The notes under the pieces are model-generated. The model was not told where the DNA came from. It did no database searches and worked only from the letters and a program-made list of their open reading frames with translations. This document shows positions 26,546 to 34,812 of a stretch of DNA of 45,297 nucleotides, one piece after another. The position numbers and the translations under genes are program-made. The stretch covers positions 1-45,297 of the forward strand of contig JAHRVB010000026.1 of assembly GCA_019090895.1 (NCBI GenBank). Direction: 5' to 3'. Source of the stretch: Kangiellaceae bacterium (lineage in GTDB: Bacteria > Pseudomonadota > Gammaproteobacteria > Enterobacterales > Kangiellaceae). Each line of letters opens with the position of its first letter. Position 1 is the stretch's first letter.

Positions 26546-27931
26546 TCACTGCCAATCCAATTGTCCATTGATACTTTCTTGATTGATTGAAACGTTCTCT
26601 AGCCTAAGATTTTTAACATGTTCCAGCACTATTGCTTTACCTGCCTGTTTCACGGTTAAGTTCTTGATTAAAACATTTTCAATTGGAAAGTTCTTATGTG
26701 CATGCGCCTCGATTACAGTGTGGTTCGCTTTTTCTACGGTGATATTTTCAAAGACCAAGTTGCGATAAATTGGTGGAAAACCACCTTTAATCACTCCGGG
26801 ATAATTAAGCTGAAACCAAATGATATTATCGAATTCAGCTATTTTCATATTACGTACATAAATATGTTCTACAATTCCACCTCGATCGAGAGACCCTTTA
26901 AATCGAATGGCAGCTTTACCACTTTGCATGACATTGTCTGTGAAATAAACATGACTAATTCCGCCTGACATTTCGCTACCGAGTCCAATTCCATCTTCGC
27001 CGGCCATATTATTGTTTCGAATAACGATATGCTCGCTTGCACGCCCAATATCACGGCCATCCTTATCACGTCCAGACTTGATCACCACCGCATCATCGCC
27101 TGTTCTAAAGTGACTATTTTCTACCAACACATAACGACTCGATTCAATATCGATACCGTCATTATTTCCACGATGACTGTCTACCTTTATATTCGTGACG
27201 GTCACATGTTCAGAATAAACCAAATGGTTGACCCAAAAAGGCGAGTTCTTCGTTGTGTAGTCCTTCAACAGTATTCTTTCTCCACCAAATATTTGAATGA
27301 GTGGAGGCCGTAGGTAATGTCCTTTTCCAAAAATCCGATTGTCTACCGGTACACCTTCTATTCCCATGCTACGCAACGCTTGAATATCTGCAGATTGCTG
27401 TTTATACCACGGATGAAATTCACTATCGCCATTACCATCAATGATTCCCAACCCCGTAATCGCAACATCTTTCACGTTATTGGCGTAAATTAGAGGCGAA
27501 TAAGTATAAACCTCTGTGCCTTCCCAACGCTGTTTAACAACAGGGAGGTAATCTTTCGCTTCGCTGCCAAATAATAAGGTTGCTCCTTGTTCTAGGTGCA
27601 AATCGATACCTGACTTTAAAATAACAGGACCATTACTGAGCCAGATCCCTTTAGGAATAATGACACGACCGCCTCCTTTTCGCGATAAAGTGGTAATTGC
27701 CGAGTTAATTGCAGACCTAGAATCAATGTTCAGTCCAGCTTGCGCGCCAAACTCAGTGATCGAAACTGAACGCGAGCTTATCTTCGGCTTCTGAATCGTT
27801 GAAACAATGTTAGCAATCGCTTTATCGACATAATCCACCTTTTTAGGGTCTTCAATTAAAGACTTAGCCACTAGCGATGTCGCTAACAAAAAGGCAAAAC
27901 CTATCACTATGAACCTAAACACCACATTCAT
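26546..27931 (-). CDS. GH28 paralogue lacking the catalytic-region histidine motif
   Basis: A 461-residue secreted beta-helix protein (signal peptide ending near SLVA-K) closely similar in layout to the neighbouring GH28 gene. NND (about 255) and TGDDA (about 279) are kept, so the acid pair is in place. The usual GHG motif reads GEDGIGLGSE (about 311) and RIK reads RFK (about 342). The missing His suggests altered specificity or mechanism rather than decay, since the reading frame and all other blocks are intact. It is first in the minus-strand operon and receives the operator-linked promoter at 28038-28066. I chose the ATG at 27931 because it starts directly at the signal peptide. Confidence 0.85.
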   Translation of the reverse strand: MNVVFRFIVIGFAFLLATSLVAKSLIEDPKKVDYVDKAIANIVSTIQKPKISSRSVSITEFGAQAGLNIDSRSAINSAITTLSRKGGGRVIIPKGIWLSNGPVILKSGIDLHLEQGATLLFGSEAKDYLPVVKQRWEGTEVYTYSPLIYANNVKDVAITGLGIIDGNGDSEFHPWYKQQSADIQALRSMGIEGVPVDNRIFGKGHYLRPPLIQIFGGERILLKDYTTKNSPFWVNHLVYSEHVTVTNIKVDSHRGNNDGIDIESSRYVLVENSHFRTGDDAVVIKSGRDKDGRDIGRASEHIVIRNNNMAGEDGIGLGSEMSGGISHVYFTDNVMQSGKAAIRFKGSLDRGGIVEHIYVRNMKIAEFDNIIWFQLNYPGVIKGGFPPIYRNLVFENITVEKANHTVIEAHAHKNFPIENVLIKNLTVKQAGKAIVLEHVKNLRLENVSINQESINGQLDWQ

Positions 27932-28023
27932 TGGAAACTTCACTCTTATTATTCTAATTGACAAACCAGTACCTGGGTTGTTTTGTCACCCAAACAATGG
28001 TCAAATTGTGTACTTTACGAAAT

Positions 28024-28037
28024 TGCCACCGGTAGAC
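28024..28037. promoter_or_regulatory. LacI-type operator of the GH28 operon
   Basis: TGCCACCGGTAGAC matches the kduD operator TGCCACCGGTAGCA at 12 of 14 positions, the mismatches being the last two bases. It abuts the -10 of the minus-strand GH28 promoter, covering the expected transcription start, which is a repressing position. Confidence 0.65.
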
Positions 28038-28066
28038 ATTTAAATTGATTTTCAGCATCAAGTCAA
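28038..28066 (-). promoter_or_regulatory. Promoter of the GH28-uxaC-GH105-CE12/CE8 operon
   Basis: On the minus strand TTGACT (28066-28061) is spaced 17 bp from TTAAAT (28043-28038). The operator lies directly downstream. The leader to the first GH28 gene would be about 100 bases. Confidence 0.6.
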
Positions 28067-28435
28067 CGTGAAAAATGATAAACAGGTTGTTTCCAGCTAA
28101 TAAACCCAGCTAACTAGGTCGGTAAATACGATATTTTTAGCAGAAGTTCCCCAGTTAAAAAAATGAATAGGACTCTCGCAACACTTCTCATAACATCCTG
28201 TTTTTAATCAGCTTAAAGTAAATATTGATGATGGAAAGAGGAAGTATTTAGAACCAAATATCGACAAGAATCTAATTAATTTAAAAAATTGACGGTCTTC
28301 CGGAACTCTTCAATTTGGAGAATTTTCATTACTCTGCTTATACCCAAGTCCAATAAAAAAAGCCCAACTCCAAGGCTGTAACGGCCTAGAAGGTAAATAA
28401 CACTCGTTTTGAGTCTTTTTTATAAAAAAACTTAG

Positions 28436-28468
28436 TTGACAAACACCCATATTTTATATAACTATAAA
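28436..28468 (+). promoter_or_regulatory. Promoter of the TonB-dependent receptor
   Basis: TTGACA (28436-28441) is a consensus -35. Several overlapping AT-rich -10 candidates follow (TATAAC at 28457, TAACTA at 28459 with 17-bp spacing, TATAAA at 28463). Whichever is used, the operator at 28472 covers the start site. Confidence 0.6.
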
Positions 28469-28471
28469 TAC

Positions 28472-28485
28472 TGCTACCGGTGGCA
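28472..28485. promoter_or_regulatory. LacI-type operator of the TonB receptor
   Basis: TGCTACCGGTGGCA is the exact reverse complement of the kduD-site core TGCCACCGGTAGCA. It lies just downstream of the -10 region, the same arrangement as in the GH28 promoter, and links outer-membrane uptake to the same regulator. Confidence 0.75.
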
Positions 28486-28610
28486 AAATGATCGGACCGA
28501 GTCATTTAGGTAGTTTAGTTTGAGAATGAACGACGAGGAATTGACCTCCTTGCGCAGATTAATTGAACGACTAACATAAGTATAATAGATATAAAATACG
28601 GGGAAATACT

Positions 28611-31373
28611 ATGAACAAACCAAGTTTTAAACTAAACAAACTGTTCGCTTCGATGTTTATCGTCGGTGGCCTATCAGTTGCAATGACGCCAACCGTTTTT
28701 GCCGAAGAAGCAGAAGATGAAACCGATGCAGAAGATTCAGAGAACGTTGTCCAAATCGTCGGGTTTCGAGGCTCTCTCAGCAAAGCTCTCAATGAGAAAA
28801 GAAATGCATTAAATGGAAAAGACGCGATTGTTGCTGAAGACATGGGTAAATTTCCAGATCTAAACATCGCTGAATCAATTCAACGAATTGCAGGTGTTGC
28901 GATTTCTAGAGAAGGTGGTGAAGGTCGACAAATTACAGTACGGGGGTTAGGACCAGCCTTTACACGAGCAACTTTAAATGGAATGGAAGTTCCATCTAGT
29001 ACAGACGGCTTAGATTCCTCAGGCGGATTCAACAGTACCCGAGCATTCGATTTTAATGTTTTTGCATCTGAGCTTTTCAATCAGGTTGATATTCAAAAAA
29101 CACCAACCGCATCAGTTGAAGAAGGCGGCATCGCAGCAACAATCGACCTGTATACTGGTCGACCTTTTGATAATCCGGGGCTTCATTTTTCAGTTGCTGG
29201 ACAGATGGGTTACAACGATTTAACCGAAGAAAACGATCCACGACTTTCAGCAATTTTCAGTAACACATTTCTTGACGACAAATTTGGAGTTCTTTTCTCA
29301 ATAGCCAGCACTGAAAGAACCGTAAGACAAGAAGGATACGGTACAGTACGTTGGACAACCGCTGAACGAAACGGTCGAACATGGGCAGACACTACTTCTA
29401 CCGTTGTAAACGGCACACCAACTCCAGATTCTAGCTGTGTTTCAGCAGACGCTCTTAATTGTTTATGGCACCCGAGACTGCCTCGAACAGATTACTTTGG
29501 AAATGACCAAGACCGATTAGGTATGACTGGTTCTATTCAATTTCAACCGACTGACAACTTAGTTTTCACATTAGATTTAGTTCAATCGAAATTAGAAAAT
29601 TATCGTGAAAGCTTAAACTATTTTGAAATGTTCCGTAATTCTCAAGATGGGATCACTCCATTGAGTGTCACGGTTGATCCTACAGGTCAATACATGCAAG
29701 CAGGAACCTTTAGTGGTGTATTTGCCCGTTCAGAGAGTCGACTAACGGTTTCAGAAACTGATTTTAGCCAAGCGGTCATTTCTGCGAGCTGGGATGTCAC
29801 TCCAAACATCACCATTGATACAATGTTTGGACAAGCTGAATCTGATTTTAGGGTTGAACAATATCGTTTTAACATGACCACAATCGACAGTCATACTTTT
29901 GGATTTGACTTCACTGACAATGCAAATGTTTCTACTCTCGAATATGGTTACAACCATATGGACCCGGCAGCATTCGTTTTTTCAGGCCCAACCATTAGAG
30001 CTAATGATGCTCTAAGAGAAAACGATACATTTAGATTAGACCTCACTTGGGAATTATCTGAAGGTGTTTTAAAGACCGGGTTAATTTCCAATACTCGCTC
30101 TGTTGAAACTCTTGAATCCAATATCTCTGATCGAACGACTCCCGCTAGTACTGCTGGATTAACGCGCTCAGTTCCGGTAAGTAACTATGGTACTGGTTTA
30201 GGTGCACCTTCAAACTATCCTAGCGATTTTCTTGTTGTAGACTTTAACAGCACAATTGCAGCTTATGCCTTAGGCGCTTGGGAACCAGATCTAAATGATG
30301 GTTCAACATGGGAAGTAGAAGAAAAAACTTTAGGCGTGTATGTTGAGTACGATAGTGAAGTCGATCTAGGTGGTATGAACTTACGTTATAACGTCGGTGT
30401 TAGAGCGGTACAGACAGACGCAACCATGGGCGGCGCAGTAGCAGATCCTGTTAATGGTGATTTCAATTGGGTGACTATCGACAACGATTACAATGATATA
30501 TTGCCGACAGCAAACTTTGTTTTAGAAGCTGCCGATGACGTTCAAATTCGTCTTAATCTTGCTCGTACAATGACTCGTCCATCTTTGGGTTCTTTGACTC
30601 CAACAGCCTCTTTGTCTGGTATTAATGGCCAGCTTTCTGGAGGGAATCCAAATCTAGACCCATTTAGAGCTAATGCGATTGATTTAGGTGTTGAGTGGTA
30701 TTTTGATGACGAAGCTTTACTTGCTGCCACTTATTTCTACAAAGACATCAAGAGCTTTATTGCCAGAGCGTCTGAAGAGAAACTGCTCGATCCCGTTTAT
30801 CGTGATCAAGTACTTGCTGATCCGTCTTATGATGCGGCAACTTGGGTAGATCCGACTACTGAGCTTTATGATCATTCGATCCCTTTAAATAATGACGGTG
30901 CCTCGCTAAAAGGTTTCGAACTTATTTATCAACAGCCTTTCTCAGCTTTACCAGCACCATTCAACAACTTTGGTACAGTTCTCAACTTCACTTATGTTGA
31001 TTCTGAAACGGTCTATGGCGACAATGATTTTAATAGTCCGCTTGAAGGGTTGTCTAAAAACTCTTCGAACATCACAATCTACTATGAAACTGAAACTTAT
31101 GGAGCAAGGATTTCTTCCAACAAACGTGATGACTATATAACTGATGCTACTGGTAGTAACGGTAATCAAGGTCACGGAACAAGTGGTGGAACTCACTTTG
31201 ATCTTTCAGCATTTTATAATGTGACTGAAAACTTAACGATTAGTTTTGAAGGGTTAAACCTAACAGACGAAAACGAACGGTTATTTACAACGGGTGACGG
31301 TACTTTGAACCTAGTACGTGAATATAACCACACCGGTCGTCAGTACTTCTTAGGTGCTCGATATAACTTCTAG
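28611..31373 (+). CDS. TonB-dependent outer-membrane receptor (predicted pectic oligosaccharide uptake)
   Basis: A 920-residue receptor with a signal peptide (cleavage near VFA-EE, residue 30), an acidic linker, a TonB-box-like ENVVQIVGF, a plug domain (about 50-200: FPDLNIAESIQRIAGVAISR, then EGRQITVRGLGPAFTRATLNG) and a 22-strand barrel ending in the aromatic GARYNF expected of outer-membrane proteins. It belongs to the subfamily of TonB receptors that in Alteromonadales and Caulobacterales accompanies carbohydrate loci. There is no SusD partner. Operator control shared with kduD and GH28 supports galacturonan oligomers as ligand. That assignment is inferred, not shown. The start ATG follows GGGGA. 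Confidence 0.93.
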   Translation: MNKPSFKLNKLFASMFIVGGLSVAMTPTVFAEEAEDETDAEDSENVVQIVGFRGSLSKALNEKRNALNGKDAIVAEDMGKFPDLNIAESIQRIAGVAISREGGEGRQITVRGLGPAFTRATLNGMEVPSSTDGLDSSGGFNSTRAFDFNVFASELFNQVDIQKTPTASVEEGGIAATIDLYTGRPFDNPGLHFSVAGQMGYNDLTEENDPRLSAIFSNTFLDDKFGVLFSIASTERTVRQEGYGTVRWTTAERNGRTWADTTSTVVNGTPTPDSSCVSADALNCLWHPRLPRTDYFGNDQDRLGMTGSIQFQPTDNLVFTLDLVQSKLENYRESLNYFEMFRNSQDGITPLSVTVDPTGQYMQAGTFSGVFARSESRLTVSETDFSQAVISASWDVTPNITIDTMFGQAESDFRVEQYRFNMTTIDSHTFGFDFTDNANVSTLEYGYNHMDPAAFVFSGPTIRANDALRENDTFRLDLTWELSEGVLKTGLISNTRSVETLESNISDRTTPASTAGLTRSVPVSNYGTGLGAPSNYPSDFLVVDFNSTIAAYALGAWEPDLNDGSTWEVEEKTLGVYVEYDSEVDLGGMNLRYNVGVRAVQTDATMGGAVADPVNGDFNWVTIDNDYNDILPTANFVLEAADDVQIRLNLARTMTRPSLGSLTPTASLSGINGQLSGGNPNLDPFRANAIDLGVEWYFDDEALLAATYFYKDIKSFIARASEEKLLDPVYRDQVLADPSYDAATWVDPTTELYDHSIPLNNDGASLKGFELIYQQPFSALPAPFNNFGTVLNFTYVDSETVYGDNDFNSPLEGLSKNSSNITIYYETETYGARISSNKRDDYITDATGSNGNQGHGTSGGTHFDLSAFYNVTENLTISFEGLNLTDENERLFTTGDGTLNLVREYNHTGRQYFLGARYNF

Positions 31374-31428
31374 TTAGAACCGAAAGTTTGTAACGCCTGT
31401 CCTCTCGTTATAAACTTTCTACCTTGAT

Positions 31429-31465
31429 AGCCAGTTACACATTGTATGTAGCTGGCTTTTTTTTT
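31429..31465 (+). terminator. Strong intrinsic terminator after the TonB receptor gene
   Basis: AGCCAGTTACA pairs with TGTAGCTGGCT (11-bp stem with one T-G wobble, 7-base loop) and is followed directly by nine Ts. This is the clearest rho-independent terminator in the window and isolates the receptor as a single-gene unit. Confidence 0.9.
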
Positions 31466-31546
31466 GTTTGTAATTAAAGAGAACTAACCATGGATTATCC
31501 TGCTAATTAATAATCACTATAGCCAAAACATTACGGTTCAATCCGT

Positions 31547-32539
31547 CTACTCTTTAATCCGTTTTGAAAAATAACTAACACCTTCCATTGTCCGTTTAAC
31601 TTTTTGTATTGTTCCATCAATATTAAAAGTCAAAAACTCCGCCGCACTGTGTCTTTGTCGCTTTCGCAGTTTACAACCTGATTCTGGTGTATCTATCCAG
31701 CGATGATAAAATAAAATCCACTGACCTTTATATTTGACAATTGAGTGGTGGTTATTAGCATTATTTTCTTCACTCATAAAAACGCCTTTATATTCCCAAG
31801 GACCTCGCGGCGATTTTGACATGTAGTAACTGAGCTTGCGATTATTCTCTGGCATCGTAAAATAATAAAATTCATTTCGTTTGAATACCCAAGGCCCCTC
31901 CATTTTAGGTTCATAACCCCCCATATCCATTTTTTGAAATTCACCTTTTACACTGAGTAGGTCATCGGACAATTCTACGACATGGTAATCATATTTTTTC
32001 GCATGAACATAAAGATAAGGTTTCCCGTCTTCGTCAATAAATAGAGTAGGGTCATTGGCGTACGGTTCCTTCCAAAGAGGGGCACCAATTGCATCTTTAA
32101 AAGGCCCCGTTGGTGTATCGCTTACAGCTATTCCAATACCCATCCACTTAGTACTTTTTTCAGGATTAACTCTGTCTTTGTGACCTGTACCAGCAGGAAA
32201 CACGAAGTAGTATTTACCATTCTTATAGGCCGCATCGGGCGCCCACGCATAGTTATCGGCCCACGAAAGATCATCCACAGAAAGAACAGCACCATGGTCG
32301 GTCCAATTATTCAAATCTTCTGACGAGAATACATGCCAGTCTTTCATCCAAAAATCTTGTTGGCACTCTTCATCATGTGAGGTATACAAATACATTTTTC
32401 CATCCGCCCATACATGGGCAGACGGATCGGCAGTTCTTATATCATTACCGAATTCTAACGGATTTTTTGCAGAAACTGTTTGATTCCCAAGCACCAGAAA
32501 AAGAGCCAACAAGGTCTTTCTTATTTTTTTATCTTTCAT
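31547..32539 (-). CDS. GH43-family glycoside hydrolase
   Basis: A 330-residue secreted five-bladed beta-propeller enzyme. A signal peptide ends near TVSA-K. The general base is in TADPSAHVW, the pKa-modulating Asp in NDPTLFID and the acid Glu in MEGPWVF, so the GH43 triad is complete. GH43 members act mainly as alpha-L-arabinofuranosidases, endo-arabinanases or beta-xylosidases. Here it may trim arabinan or xylose side chains from pectin, but the exact activity cannot be read. The start at ATG 32539 has AGGA five bases upstream. It converges on the TonB receptor gene, and no operator of the TGCCACCGGTAGCA type was found near it. Confidence 0.88.
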   Translation of the reverse strand: MKDKKIRKTLLALFLVLGNQTVSAKNPLEFGNDIRTADPSAHVWADGKMYLYTSHDEECQQDFWMKDWHVFSSEDLNNWTDHGAVLSVDDLSWADNYAWAPDAAYKNGKYYFVFPAGTGHKDRVNPEKSTKWMGIGIAVSDTPTGPFKDAIGAPLWKEPYANDPTLFIDEDGKPYLYVHAKKYDYHVVELSDDLLSVKGEFQKMDMGGYEPKMEGPWVFKRNEFYYFTMPENNRKLSYYMSKSPRGPWEYKGVFMSEENNANNHHSIVKYKGQWILFYHRWIDTPESGCKLRKRQRHSAAEFLTFNIDGTIQKVKRTMEGVSYFSKRIKE

Positions 32540-32826
32540 ATCATTCCTTTTAATATGCGCCAAAACATGAATTCACGCACAACGTTAGAATCACCAATTA
32601 CAACCTTACATTGTACCCGAAAATCGCCTTATTTACTGTTGCAATCATCTACTTTGGACCTGTATTTTTAGCCTTCTACTTATCGATATAAAGCAGACAT
32701 AAATTACGATCTGATCCTTATATTCTCGAAAAATAATTGCTCTTTTCATTCAAATTGGTAAAAATTAGTTCTCGTTTTGAGAGAGTTGTAGTACCTTACG
32801 CGTTTAAAAAAATAGAAGGACTTAAA
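32540..32826. other. 287-bp intergenic region, no clear element
   Basis: It lies between the divergent GH43 and membrane-protein genes. It is AT-rich, and I found no convincing promoter pair, operator or RNA structure beyond a short TCTC/GAGA stem near 32770. Confidence 0.4.
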
Positions 32827-33450
32827 ATGAGCCCATCGAACAAGACGTCTGAGAATTCAACTCTATTAAAAAAAGGTACCAAGAAACTTGATAATCAAGA
32901 TTTAGCGCGCTCTGGATTTTGGCTTGGCCAAGTATTTACTATTGCTGCGACTATCATAGGGGTCTATCTTGCCGCTCAAGCGGGCCTTCACCAAGCCATC
33001 GAGTTCGACGATTTGCAAACACGGCAAGACAACTACTATTTGCGCAGCGCTCTTTATGACGAAGTAAGAGATAACGTGCAAATTTTGCAGCAATACAATA
33101 ATGAAGTTATGTTAAAAGGAACACCTGGCCATCTACTTAAAGCCAAGAATCCAAACATCAGTACCTTTGTATGGGAAGCAATGAAGTATTCCGAAACAAC
33201 GCTCTCGACGCCAAGTTTTTATCTCACAGAAACAAGACGGTTCTATTCTAAAACCAATGACATCATTAACAAGGCTGAGAATTCGTTGCTCGGTAAAAAA
33301 TATGCCGCTGAATTATTAAAGAATCAGCTCGATCGAATGCGAGATATCGTACTACCAAAGATGCGCCAAGACACTGAGGCCGTCGCAGAATACTTACAAG
33401 CGAAAGAAATTGACGTAATCGCTATAAAAGGTAAAGTGGCAGAAGAGTAG
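32827..33450 (+). CDS. Unknown single-pass membrane protein
   Basis: A 207-residue protein I do not recognise. A polar, Lys/Ser-rich N-terminus of about 35 residues leads into one hydrophobic segment (about 39-58, FWLGQVFTIAATIIGVYLAA). The remaining part is largely helical and charged (YLRSALYDEVRDNVQILQQY, later KNQLDRMRDIVLPKMRQDT), suggesting a coiled-coil soluble domain next to the membrane. The start at ATG 32827 has GAAGGA six bases upstream. An in-frame upstream extension to 32737 is unlikely. No operon partner is evident. Confidence 0.65.
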   Translation: MSPSNKTSENSTLLKKGTKKLDNQDLARSGFWLGQVFTIAATIIGVYLAAQAGLHQAIEFDDLQTRQDNYYLRSALYDEVRDNVQILQQYNNEVMLKGTPGHLLKAKNPNISTFVWEAMKYSETTLSTPSFYLTETRRFYSKTNDIINKAENSLLGKKYAAELLKNQLDRMRDIVLPKMRQDTEAVAEYLQAKEIDVIAIKGKVAEE

Positions 33451-33478
33451 TTTACTGGTCTAGTGAATCCCCTTAACT

Positions 33479-33509
33479 GGGCGACTATTGTTTGTTAGAA
33501 CAGTCGCCC
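33479..33509. terminator. Strong hairpin between convergent genes
   Basis: GGGCGACT (33479-33486) and AGTCGCCC (33502-33509) are perfect arms, with an additional GTT/AAC pairing inside. It sits between two convergent genes and probably acts as a shared 3' hairpin. No T-tract follows on either strand, so termination itself is uncertain. Confidence 0.45.
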
Positions 33510-33557
33510 GAATACACTTCAAGGTAAATAAAGAATAGTTGACCATGAAACTCATTG

Positions 33558-34103
33558 TTAATTGGAACGGACATAACTGATTTTTTCTTCTCTTATAGTA
33601 CCGTCCGATTGTTTCATCACAATATAGCCATCAATTTTATTGTCTCCGTTCTTATAAAAACTCAGTCCAGAGAAATGGATCGCTTGTTCTTCGACTTTTA
33701 CCAGCTTGAAATTAATGTGATCGCTTTTTTCTTCCCAAGCGGTAAAGTCGGCGCTAAAGTGCTTTACCAATAACGACAAACTGTTATTTTCTTCTTTCAA
33801 CAACATTAGCTCATAGAAGGAAACGCCTTTTTCTTTATCAAAAAGCTTAAACATACCTACCATACTTCCGGCAGATGGTGGGTTCCAGACTTCTTCAAAT
33901 TGACTACCAAAAGCACTTCCTTTCCAAGAACCGACTAACCAATTCGCGGCTTCAAGTGTCGCCTGCGGTCCGTTGCCGCCGTCTTTCAATTTAAAAGTAT
34001 GCTCGGTACGTTTAGCAATCTGCTGCTTCTGTTCTTCCGGCTTCCCGTTCGCATTTGCAACGAGAGCTAAAATCAAAATAACGAATAATAAGTACTTTCT
34101 CAT
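33558..34103 (-). CDS. DUF6265-type secreted protein
   Basis: A 181-residue protein with a signal peptide ending near ANANG. The body has a lipocalin-like pattern: NWLVGSWKGSAFGSQFEEVWNPPSAGSMVGMFKL, then ELMLLKEENNSLSLLVKHF and EEQAIHFSGLSF. This matches the DUF6265 signature as I remember it (a W-L-x-G-x-W start followed by E-x-W-x-P-x-x-G-x-M). Periplasmic location is likely and the ligand is unknown. It is one of three consecutive minus-strand secreted proteins, but gaps of about 100 bp argue against strict coupling with the next one upstream. Confidence 0.7.
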   Translation of the reverse strand: MRKYLLFVILILALVANANGKPEEQKQQIAKRTEHTFKLKDGGNGPQATLEAANWLVGSWKGSAFGSQFEEVWNPPSAGSMVGMFKLFDKEKGVSFYELMLLKEENNSLSLLVKHFSADFTAWEEKSDHINFKLVKVEEQAIHFSGLSFYKNGDNKIDGYIVMKQSDGTIREEKISYVRSN

Positions 34104-34208
34104 AATAAATTTCTACCTTAATAATTGAGTCTGTCTACAGACTTAGACGAATGAGAATCAAGTTAATCGACAACAGTCACTAAATTATTCTAAAACCTAA
34201 ATCAGTAT

Positions 34209-34781
34209 CTAGAGTTTAATTGTCGTCTTTTTTATACATAACGGTCCATCAATCTCTACTGGGCAACGGCCCAAACAACCATCTTTAATAATTCTTAATC
34301 CATAGGTGACCTCACCGTTATCAGTGAATTCATGGATATCTTTAATGAAGCGATCATTTAATACTGCTAAGGGTTTCATGATTTTACTCTGTCTCAGAAA
34401 ATCATTGGCGCGATAAATCTTATACGAATATCGTGTTTCATTCTGTCCATCAGTGAGTACCAATTTTACTTCGCCTATTGCAATCAGAGTCCCTTTCTTA
34501 CTAAAAAATATGCGATATGCTTCTGCGTTTGTATGTTGATAATGCCGCAAAAATTGATAACCATCCCCTACAGAATATCGGTAATAAACGGCATCCTCAC
34601 TCTCGCCATCAGCTGATGGCGTTATTAATGCACATAACTCAAATTCTTGGGATGTATTGGTAAAACAACGATTGAATATTTCTGACTGTAAGGCCAGCGT
34701 TGTACCGTTTTGTCCAAAAAGAATCCACCATACGAAGATTAATTTGCAAACGTATATTAATGAAAATCGGTGCTTTATCAT
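34209..34781 (-). CDS. Unknown secreted protein
   Basis: A 190-residue protein of unknown family. It begins with a hydrophobic leader (IYVCKLIFVWWILFG) probably cleaved near TLA-LQ. The mature part is beta-rich, with AYRIFFSKKGTLIAIGEVKLVL and a late Cys cluster (DGCLGRCPVEIDGPLC) that may form disulfides. The start at ATG 34781 is preferred because it abuts the leader. A TTG eight codons earlier is possible. It lies about 30 bp behind the Sel1-like gene in the same direction and may be cotranscribed with it. Confidence 0.55.
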   Translation of the reverse strand: MIKHRFSLIYVCKLIFVWWILFGQNGTTLALQSEIFNRCFTNTSQEFELCALITPSADGESEDAVYYRYSVGDGYQFLRHYQHTNAEAYRIFFSKKGTLIAIGEVKLVLTDGQNETRYSYKIYRANDFLRQSKIMKPLAVLNDRFIKDIHEFTDNGEVTYGLRIIKDGCLGRCPVEIDGPLCIKKTTIKL

Positions 34782-34812
34782 GATTTTATCCCGCAATTTA
34801 GACAAATATCGC

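Larger units (their letters stand above)
27932..28610. other. 679-bp regulatory intergenic region between the GH28 operon and the TonB receptor
   Basis: No credible gene lies here. It contains two outward-facing promoters, each with a LacI-type operator beside its -10 (listed separately). The roughly 370 bp between them is AT-rich and holds only short weak stems, such as ACTC/GAGT followed by six Ts at about 28402-28417. The leader before the TonB receptor gene is roughly 140 bases. I see no recognisable riboswitch or small-RNA structure. Confidence 0.6.

Noticed and set aside
26546..27931. Pseudogene call for the second GH28 copy
   Set aside because: The frame is complete with an intact leader, conserved acid motifs and an operator-linked promoter. 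Only specific active-site residues differ.
28880..31196. Several minus-strand frames of 60-80 codons inside the TonB receptor gene
   Set aside because: They are antisense shadows of a strongly coding gene, with no ribosome sites and no recognisable domains.
28611..31373. SusC/SusD-type uptake pair
   Set aside because: The receptor is present but there is no SusD-like lipoprotein in the window, and the receptor is of the proteobacterial type.
33479..33509. Rho-independent terminator with high confidence
   Set aside because: The stem is strong, but no T-tract follows on either strand, so it is listed only as a hairpin of moderate confidence.
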